From positions 28,705,501 through 28,769,500 of the forward strand of contig CM077599.1 in assembly GCA_039654915.1 (NCBI GenBank): a stretch of 64,000 nt of DNA. Reading direction: 5' to 3'. Origin of the DNA: Aquilaria yunnanensis (Eukaryota; Streptophyta; Magnoliopsida; Malvales; Thymelaeaceae). Position 1 is the stretch's first letter; every line of letters starts with the position of its first letter. Of the stretch, positions 57,740 through 64,000 are shown in pieces. A program made the translations under genes and the position numbers. The notes under the pieces are model-generated. The model was not told the DNA's origin, made no database searches, and was given only the letters and a program-made list of their open reading frames with translations.

Positions 57740-57747
57740 TATAAATG
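57740..57747 (+). promoter_or_regulatory. TATA box upstream of accessory copy 3
   Basis: TATAAATG in tcatcactataaatgcgtgt, 108 bp before the preferred ATG of copy 3 and nearly identical in context to the box before copy 2. Confidence 0.55.
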
Positions 57748-57854
57748 CGTGTTCTTCCTTCTGGATACGGTACTCCATAACTCCCAAATTCAGTTATTTC
57801 CATTTCCTACAATCACTAATTTCTTTCTTTTTCTCTTAAATGCCTCATTCATCA

Positions 57855-58403
57855 ATGGAGCCTTCTCTTTCCGCTCTACGAAAATATTTCCCTTCTTTCC
57901 CAATAAATGTTCTTAAAAAGGTTTATCAAGCTAGATGTGAACGATTCCGACTATTTATGCACAAAGGCATTCCTGATAATGTGCGATGGCTAATCGAAGC
58001 TAAAGTTCGTTCGGCTGGTGAAGTTCCAGATGCGTTCTTTCCCCGTATGCCCGGCTTTGGTAAAAGCGTTTATGCCAAAAAGAGAAGAGCAAAGAGGCTA
58101 GGCGTCTGTCACAATTGTGGATGGTGGATTTGCGGCAATAAATGTCGTTCTCCAGGAGTGATCACCAGAAATCGTAATGATAGAATAAAATTCATCAAGA
58201 ATGGCTTGCGTAAGGAATCTCTGGAAGATATCCGAGAGGTTCTTGAAGCGCATTCTTGCGGAATAGTGCAATTTGAGGTTGTTGGATTATGGATAATTCT
58301 CCAAAAAGAACGAGAACGTTACAGTCTTGGGAATCTGACCCTAAACGACCCTGTTTGCCAGTTTGTGAAAAAGCTAGATGAGATGCAAATCACTGATTCA
58401 TAG
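57855..58403 (+). CDS. accessory gene copy 3: basic cysteine-rich protein (182 aa)
   Basis: The frame also has an ATG at 57,840, but the ATG at 57,855 (MEPSLSALRKYF) aligns with the starts of copies 1 and 2 and gives the same 182-aa length, so it is preferred. It keeps the basic GKSVYAKKRRAKRL block, all four cysteines (CHNCGWWICGNKC), FIKNGL, AHSCG and LNDPVCQF. It departs most at GRW to GWW and near the C-terminus (KLDEMQ). It is followed at once by an array of 85-bp repeats derived in part from its own 3' flank. Same family call as copy 1. Confidence 0.8.
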   Translation: MEPSLSALRKYFPSFPINVLKKVYQARCERFRLFMHKGIPDNVRWLIEAKVRSAGEVPDAFFPRMPGFGKSVYAKKRRAKRLGVCHNCGWWICGNKCRSPGVITRNRNDRIKFIKNGLRKESLEDIREVLEAHSCGIVQFEVVGLWIILQKERERYSLGNLTLNDPVCQFVKKLDEMQITDS

Positions 58404-58442
58404 AAAGCATTGAAGCCGTTACTGGACGCAAAGCCAGTAGAA

Positions 58443-58925
58443 GACGGAACAAGGTCACGATTACTGTACGTGCTAGCTGTCGCTTTTGAAATTTTCCTCC
58501 CCTTTTGATAATAATGTATCCACTCCTGACATGAACCAAAGTCACGATTACTGTACGTGCTAGCTGTCGCTTTTGAAATTTTCCTCCTCTTTCAGCAATA
58601 ATGTATCCACTCTTGACATAAGCCATAGTCACGATACTGTACATGCTAGCTGACGCTTTTGAAATTTTCCTCCCATAATGTACCCACTCCTGACATGAGC
58701 TATAATTATGACTACTGTATATACCTGCCACTTTTGAAATTTTCCTTCTCATCCGACAATCATGTACCTACTCCTGACATAAGCTACAGCCGCGACTACT
58801 GTACATGCTAGCAGCTATTTTGAAAATTTTCCTCCTCTTTTAATGATAGTGTACCCATACCTGACCAAAATCATACTCGTGACTACTGTGAATAGCTGGC
58901 AATAATGTATCCATTCTTGAAAATA
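58443..58925 (+). repeat. imperfect tandem repeat, about six units of 80-90 bp, between copy 3 and LOG
   Basis: Each unit contains cacgattactgtacgtgcta, gcttttgaaattttcctcc and aatgtatccactcctgacat in that order. The first units are most alike and the later ones progressively diverge. The gtcac-gattactgtac part also follows copies 1 and 2 once each (about 56,805 and 57,640), so the array amplified a flank of the accessory gene. Confidence 0.85.
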
Positions 58926-58951
58926 AAATTATTGCCTTATCTCTTCATCTC

Positions 58952-58959
58952 TATAAATA
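58952..58959 (+). promoter_or_regulatory. TATA box upstream of LOG gene
   Basis: TATAAATA in cttcatctctataaatatat, 33 bp before the ATG at 58,992. If used, it gives a very short leader and rules out the earlier in-frame ATG at 58,905. Confidence 0.5.
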
Positions 58960-58991
58960 TATCCTCTTTTCTCACAAGGGTAAGGATAGAA

Positions 58992-59621
58992 ATGGAGAAA
59001 ACCCCAACTCGTAAATCCCGAAGTATTTGTGTATTTTCTGGGGCTTTTCCTGGAAAAGATGAAGAGTATTTAAAAGCAGCCAACCATTTGGGTAGAGTAT
59101 TAGCTGAGCGAAAAATACATTTAGTTTATGGAGGAGGTAGTGTCGGATTAATGGGAGGTGTAGCATCAGCAGCATCTCTAGGAGGAAGTCAAGTTCTGGG
59201 CATTATTCCTGGACCTCTGAAATTTATTTCTGGGGGCACGATTGGAGAAGAATTAGTGGTTAAAAATTTACAAGAGCGTGTGTTACAAATGCTTTTAAAT
59301 GCTGATGTTTTTATCGCTCTACTAGGTGGTTTTGGCACATTGGGAGAAGTCTTTCAAATTGCTTCCATGGCCCAACTTAATTTGCATAAGAAACCCATTG
59401 GGCTTTTAAATGTTAACAATTTCTTTACAGGTCTGATAGCTTTTATGGATTATGCTATGCAGAAGAATTTTATATCAAGAGTGGCACGGCGAATCATAAT
59501 ATCCGCAACAACTGCTGAAGAATTGCTAGATAAAATACAAGCTTTTGTTCCTGAACCAGATCCAGCAATGATTCAGATAGACTGGACGCGACAGTCTTTC
59601 CCGAACAGTTCAATCCCATAA
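58992..59621 (+). CDS. LOG-family cytokinin riboside 5'-monophosphate phosphoribohydrolase (209 aa), intronless
   Basis: The LOG family releases active free-base cytokinins from riboside monophosphates in the cytosol and nucleus. Here ICVFSGAFPGKDEEY (12-26), LVYGGGSVGLMG (44-55), the arginine of the MHxRKxxM motif (R96 in LQERVLQM), GGFGTLGE with E119 (112-119), and KPIGLLNV all fit. 209 aa is a normal LOG length. Three departures from usual LOG: S16 for the cysteine in VFCGSS, V97 for lysine in RK, and L111 for proline in PGGxGT. The first ATG (58,905) would add 29 hydrophobic residues; 58,992 matches normal LOG starts. Plant LOG genes usually have several introns; none is present, fitting capture of a spliced mRNA. 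Activity is plausible, not certain. Confidence 0.85.
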   Translation: MEKTPTRKSRSICVFSGAFPGKDEEYLKAANHLGRVLAERKIHLVYGGGSVGLMGGVASAASLGGSQVLGIIPGPLKFISGGTIGEELVVKNLQERVLQMLLNADVFIALLGGFGTLGEVFQIASMAQLNLHKKPIGLLNVNNFFTGLIAFMDYAMQKNFISRVARRIIISATTAEELLDKIQAFVPEPDPAMIQIDWTRQSFPNSSIP

Positions 59622-60136
59622 TAGTCCTCTACTAACCCGGTTGAAATATTGTGGAAGAAGAAGTGATCCGATCCGTTTTGCTTGTCCTTTAGTTTTATTA
59701 TCAGCATTTTCTTTCGTGTTTTAGTTTTTCTTTCAGGGAATTTCTTTTTTTATCTTATAAGATAGTCTCGTTCATGCTGATATTAAAACCATAGGACAAT
59801 GCCTTTAGGTTGGAATGGCTGAGTAAAGAGTAATTTTTATTGCTCTTGAGACGCATCCTATTAGGTCTACTAGGCATAACATTTTAGGATAGTTAAGCTT
59901 CAACCTTATTTGGATGACATATCTCTCAAGCGAATCTATATTTACTAAAGAAAATATTAGATGAACCTTGGATATTGATTCCAAACATCCGTTCCCTTTA
60001 CATAATTTGTTAGCGATATTGTCATCATCAAGATTCACTCATTTTATCGAAGTCTAAAATTTCGCACTCGCCTATTATGCAAATTCACACTTTCGAAGAA
60101 AATTATTCCAATTCTAATTGCTTTCATATAAATTTC
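59622..60136 (+). other. 3' region of LOG gene, no further gene
   Basis: AT-rich, no open frame of note. The pyrimidine-rich stretch at about 59,690-59,760 could be part of a 3' UTR. I cannot place a polyadenylation site. Confidence 0.45.
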
Positions 60137-61967
60137 GCTCGAGGTTCAAGGAGATTTCCTTAACCTCATTCCATCAATTTTCCTTCAAACGATAGGAGAG
60201 TTCCTATCGTCGAGGTTCTAAGGTAGGGCCCTTAACCTCAAAATCATCAATTTTCCTTCAAACGATAGGAGAGTTCCTATCATCGAGGCTCTAAGGTAGG
60301 ACCCTTAACCTCAAAACAATCAATTTTACTTCAAGCGATAGGAGAGTTCCTATCGTCGAGGTTCTAAGGTAGGACCCTTAACCTCATTCAAACAATTTTC
60401 CTTCAAACGATAGGAGAGTTCCTATCGTCGAGGTTCTAAGGTAGGACCCTTAACCTCAAAATCATCAATTTTACTTCAAACGATAGGAGAGTTCCTATCG
60501 TCGAGGTTCTAAGGTAGGACCCTTAACCTCAAAACAATCAATTTTACTTCAAGCGATAGGAGAGTTCCTATCGTCGAGGTTCTAAGGTAGGGCCCTTAAC
60601 CTCAAAATCATCAATTTTCCTTCAAACGATAGAAGAGTTCCTATCGTCGAGGTTCTAAGGTAGGACCCTTAACCTCAAAACAATCAATTTTACTTCAAGC
60701 GATAGGAGAGTTCCTATCGTCGAGGTTCTAAGGTAGGACCCTTAACCTCAAAATCATCAATTTTACTTCAAGCGATAGGAGAGTTCCTATCGTCGAGGTT
60801 CTAAGGTAGGACCCTTAACCTCAAAATCATCAATTTTCCTTCAAACAATAGGAGAGTTCCTATCATCGAGGTTCTAAGGTAGGACCCTTAACCTCAAAAC
60901 AATCAATTTTACTTCAAGCGATAGGAGAGTTCCTATCGTCGAGGTTCTAAGGTAGGACCCTTAACCTCATTCAAACAATTTTCCTTCAAACGATAGGAGA
61001 GTTCCTATCGTCGAGGTTCTAAGGTAGGACCCTTAACCTCAAAATCATCAATTTTACTTCAAACGATAGGAGAGTTCCTATCGTCGAGGTTCTAAGGTAG
61101 GACCCTTAACCTCAAAACAATCAATTTTACTTCAAGCGATAGGAGAGTTCCTATCGTCGAGGTTCTAAGGTAGGGCCCTTAACCTCAAAATCATCAATTT
61201 TACTTCAAACGATAGGAGAGTTCCTATCGTCGAGGTTCTAAGGTAGGACCCTTAACCTCAAAACAATCAATTTTACTTCAAACGATAGGAGAGTTCCTAT
61301 CATCGAGGTTCTAAGGTAGGACCCTTAACCTCAAAAACAATCAATTTTACTTCAAGCGATAGGAGAGTTCCTATCGTCGAGGTTCTAAGGTAGGACCCTT
61401 AACCTCATTCAAACAATTTTCCTTCAAACGATAGGAGAGTTCCTATCGTCGAGGTTCTAAGGTAGGGCCCTTAACCTCAAAATCATCAATTTTCCTTCAA
61501 ACGATAGAAGAGTTCCTATCGTCGAGGTTCTAAGGTAGGACCCTTAATCTCAAAACAATCAATTTTACTTCAAACGATAGGAGAGTTCCTATCATCGAGG
61601 TTCTAAGGTAGGACCCTTAACCTCAAAAACAATCAATTTTACTTCAAGCGATAGGAGAGTTCCTATCGTCGAGGTTCTAAGGTAGGACCCTTAACCTCAT
61701 TCAAACAATTTTCCTTCAAACGATAGGAGAGTTCCTATCGTCGAGGTTCTAAGGTAGGGCCCTTAACCTCAAAATCATCAATTTTCCTTCAAACGATAGA
61801 AGAGTTCCTATCGTCGAGGTTCTAAGGTAGGACCCTTAACCTCAAAACAATCAATTTTACTTCAAACGATAGGAGAGTTCCTATCGTCGAGGTTCTAAGG
61901 TAGGACCCTTAACCTCAAAATTATCAAATTTTCCCTTCAACGATAGGAGAGTTCTTATCGCAGAGGC

Positions 61968-61970
<3 letters not shown>
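60137..61970 (+). repeat. 73-bp tandem array, 25 copies, each with a short hairpin
   Basis: I located 25 successive hairpin cores, from 60,191 to 61,942, spaced 72-74 bp. Each unit carries cgatagga-gagt-tcctatcg, a perfect 8-bp stem with a 4-base loop in most copies, then tcgaggttctaaggtagg and cccttaacctca. Linkers come in a few types (aaatcatc, aaacaatc, attcaaac), and units 17-20 and 21-24 repeat the same order 292 bp apart, so blocks of four units duplicated recently. A degenerate copy precedes the array. 3' tandem repeats are known in Tat elements and can seed satellite DNA. Confidence 0.95.

Positions 61971-62003
<33 letters not shown>
61971..62003 (+). repeat. 33-bp A tract
   Basis: An uninterrupted run of 33 A directly after the last, truncated 73-bp unit. 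It may be a fossil poly(A) tail or slippage product. Confidence 0.9.
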
Positions 62004-62007
<4 letters not shown>

Positions 62008-62108
62008 CTTAACCACATAGTTTAGGCGGCGAGAAGGTTCTCAATGGCTAGCTAAGACGGACGAAATTTGGTAACTACTTTGCATACATCATGTCCCATG
62101 AAGCATGC

Positions 62109-62120
62109 AAAGGGGGGCAG
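62109..62120 (+). other. polypurine tract
   Basis: AAAGGGGGGCAG ends one base before the 3' LTR start (TGTTGACACC at 62,122), the usual place for the plus-strand primer. Confidence 0.88.
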
Positions 62121-62121
62121 C

Positions 62122-64000
62122 TGTTGACACCCAATTTCGTCCGGCCTTTTTTTTTTTATTTTTTTAAAAAAAAAAAAAAAAAACTAATTAAAAAAATTAT
62201 TATTATTATTATTATTATTGCTAAAAAATTTTAATTATGTTAATTAGTTTAAAATATATTTTTATTTTGAGAAGATTTGATTTAAAATAATATATGTGTG
62301 AATATGTATGTGTTTGGAATAAAAATAAAATTTCAGAAAAAAATGACAAAAAATTAAAAAGTTCGAGATAAAAATAACAAAATTGAGAAGTTTCAGGCAA
62401 AATTGACAAATTCTGAAAGTTCCAGGAGCATTTGGTAGTTTGTCACATAAAATTTTGAGCCTGCCGACGTTTTTGGCTCAAATTGACAGAAAACGACAAA
62501 ATTGTCAAAATCAGAAGCTTCAGGAACTTATCCAGAGGCTGAGAGACGTAAAGGACTAAAATTGTCATTTTACCAATTTAAGAGATAAGTTTGAATTTTT
62601 TTATTAATTTATCCATCAACAGTTCAGCTAAACTTCCTCTATAAATAGCCCCCCAAATTTTGTGCTGAACACAGAGAAAAATAGAAAGAAAAGCTTAGAG
62701 CTCCGTTTTTAAAATAGAAAAAATTACAGCCTTAGTCCCTAGCTCTCCTTCCTTTCCTCAGAAAATCTCAAAACTTTTCATTTTGACGATTAAGCCATCT
62801 TCTTCCCCCCGCGCGCCCTCTGTTTCCATTTCTCAGAATTCAGAATTTAAAATCAAGGGTACAACTCTCATTTAATCCTTCATCTTTTCAATTTCTTTCA
62901 CTTTGGTCACTAACTTTGTATTTTATTCTTGCAGAATTAATTACTAACCCTTTTAATTTTTACTTGTTTGTTTATTATTTGTTTATTACTAACCCCTTTT
63001 TTTATTGTTGTTATTAACTTACTAACAACTAACTTTTAATACTATTATTGTTACTAACCTTTTAATTTTTGCATTATTACTAACTTTTATAATTGTTGTT
63101 AACAATTAATTAACTTTTATTATTGTTGTTAATTAATTAATTTAATTAACTTGGCTAGCTTTTTATTATTTTTGTTAATTAATTAATTTAATTAATTTGG
63201 CTAACTTTTTATTTATTGTTGTTAATTAATTTAATTAATTTGGCTAACTTTTTATTTATTGTTGTTAATTAATTTAATTAATTTGGCTAACTTTTTATTA
63301 TTGTTGTTAATTAATTAATTTAATTAACTTGGCTAACTTTTTACTGTTGTTAATTAATTAATTTAATTAACTTGGCTAACTTTTTATTATTGTGGTTAAT
63401 TAATTAATTTAATTAACTTGACTAACTTTTTATTATTGTTGTTTAACAATTAATTTAATTAACTTTGCTAACATTTATTATTATTTTTAAAGTGGATGGC
63501 CAAAAAGCCCCACTTTATTATTATTAATTTTTTTTCTTTATATAATTTTTTTATTTAATTCACCTTTACCCTTTACTAATTAATAAATAAATGAAAATTA
63601 AAAGAAGATTATTTTGTAATTAATTATTAAGGCTAATAAAAATTATTTTTAAAAAAGCCAATTATTTTTATTTTTATATACATGTTTTTAATTCTCTAAA
63701 GATAACAAAAAGTTAAAATTAATTTTAATAGTTATTTTTATCCAGTAAAAATAATAAAAAAATAAAAATAAAACCTGTTTAAAAAAAATACATGAAAATT
63801 AAGACTTTATATTTTACTGATTTATTTAAAATATAACTTTTAAATCCACTAAAATAATAAATATTTTTCATTAAACAAGAAAACAAAAAGAAAATTAAAA
63901 CAAGATAAGAAAAAGATAAGAAAGATAAGAAAAAGATAATAAAGATAAGAAAGATAAGATAAGATAAGAAAGATAAGAAGGAAAAGAAAGAAAAGAAAGA
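62122..64000 (+). repeat. 3' LTR, partial (first 1,879 bp of about 2,507)
   Basis: Matches 44,281-46,158 with one extra T in the first T-run and no other difference noticed in the lines compared. The window ends inside its purine microsatellite. Confidence 0.92.

Larger units (their letters stand above)
44281..64000 (+). mobile_element. Tat/Ogre-type Ty3/gypsy retrotransposon with accessory genes (about 20 kb, 3' end outside)
   Basis: The order is LTR, tRNA-Arg-type PBS, leader, gag-protease, intron, RT-RNase H-second RNase H-integrase, accessory genes, tandem array, PPT, LTR. The two LTRs align at a constant offset of 17,842 bp after a single T-run difference (T10 against T11 near the start); in the parts I compared I saw no other change. 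By projection the 3' LTR ends near 64,628. An intron between protease and RT, an extra archaeal-type RNase H, tRNA-Arg priming, great length and 3' tandem repeats are all known of the Ogre/Tat lineage. The cargo genes are not a known part of it. All frames are intact, so it looks recently inserted and possibly active. Confidence 0.92.

Noticed and set aside
57840..57854. Upstream ATG of accessory copy 3 as the true start
   Set aside because: Adds five residues not present in copies 1 and 2; the ATG at 57,855 aligns with theirs.
58905..58991. Upstream ATG giving a 238-aa LOG protein with a hydrophobic leader
   Set aside because: The ATG lies upstream of the TATA box, and the usual LOG start aligns with the ATG at 58,992.
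56204..59621. Envelope-like gene in the usual env position after integrase
   Set aside because: None of the four accessory proteins has a signal peptide and transmembrane anchor of the envelope type; they match cysteine-rich and LOG families instead.
60137..61970. Regular repeats with a hairpin, superficially CRISPR-like
   Set aside because: The whole 73-bp unit repeats, linkers belong to a few recurring types rather than unique spacers, and the context is a plant retrotransposon.

Overview
The window is a repeat-dense stretch of a flowering-plant nuclear genome, probably a woody dicot; I cannot name the species. The signs are plant Ty1/copia and Ty3/gypsy (Tat/Ogre-type) elements, CACTA, MULE, hAT and mariner elements, a LINE remnant, and a decayed plant LRR receptor kinase. 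I found no clearly intact ordinary host gene. The nearest is a possible two-exon secreted-peptide gene at 39.3-39.6 kb.

Left part (1-10.3 kb): the 5' end of a minus-strand copia element (open gag, tRNA-Met-type primer site, 1.29-kb LTR) sits inside an LRR receptor-kinase pseudogene. AT-rich DNA follows, with a non-autonomous hAT element flanked by perfect 8-bp target duplications.

Middle part (10.3-44.3 kb): decayed, T-rich repeats. One diverged block occurs twice (about 14.75-19.6 kb and 34.6-38.1 kb). Each copy carries an insertion the other lacks, so each serves as the empty site for the other: a 3.35-kb LTR-like insertion in the first, and a 2.07-kb almost fully palindromic MULE-like element in the second. 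Also here are a MULE-type PB1-domain fragment, a decayed copia element with both LTRs, a decayed CACTA transposase with one terminus, a LINE RNase H fragment, a small MITE, and a mariner-like element nested at the very edge of a second MULE-like element.

Right part (44,281 to beyond 64,000): a very large, young Tat/Ogre-type LTR retrotransposon, about 20 kb by projection. It has nearly identical 2.5-kb LTRs, a tRNA-Arg-type primer site, gag-protease and RT/RNase H/integrase frames joined by a predicted 207-bp intron, and a polypurine tract. Between integrase and the 3' LTR lies a 7.3-kb cargo region with four intact sense-strand genes. Three are tandem paralogues of a 182-aa basic, cysteine-rich protein that resembles the nucleic-acid-binding cysteine-rich proteins of carlaviruses. 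The fourth is an intronless LOG-family (cytokinin-activating phosphoribohydrolase) gene. Three of the four have a TATA box of their own. The cargo is followed by a 25-copy, 73-bp tandem array whose units each contain a short hairpin. This cargo-bearing retrotransposon is the main candidate for an undescribed system. Its proposed role (acting on host cytokinin status or gene regulation) is inference.
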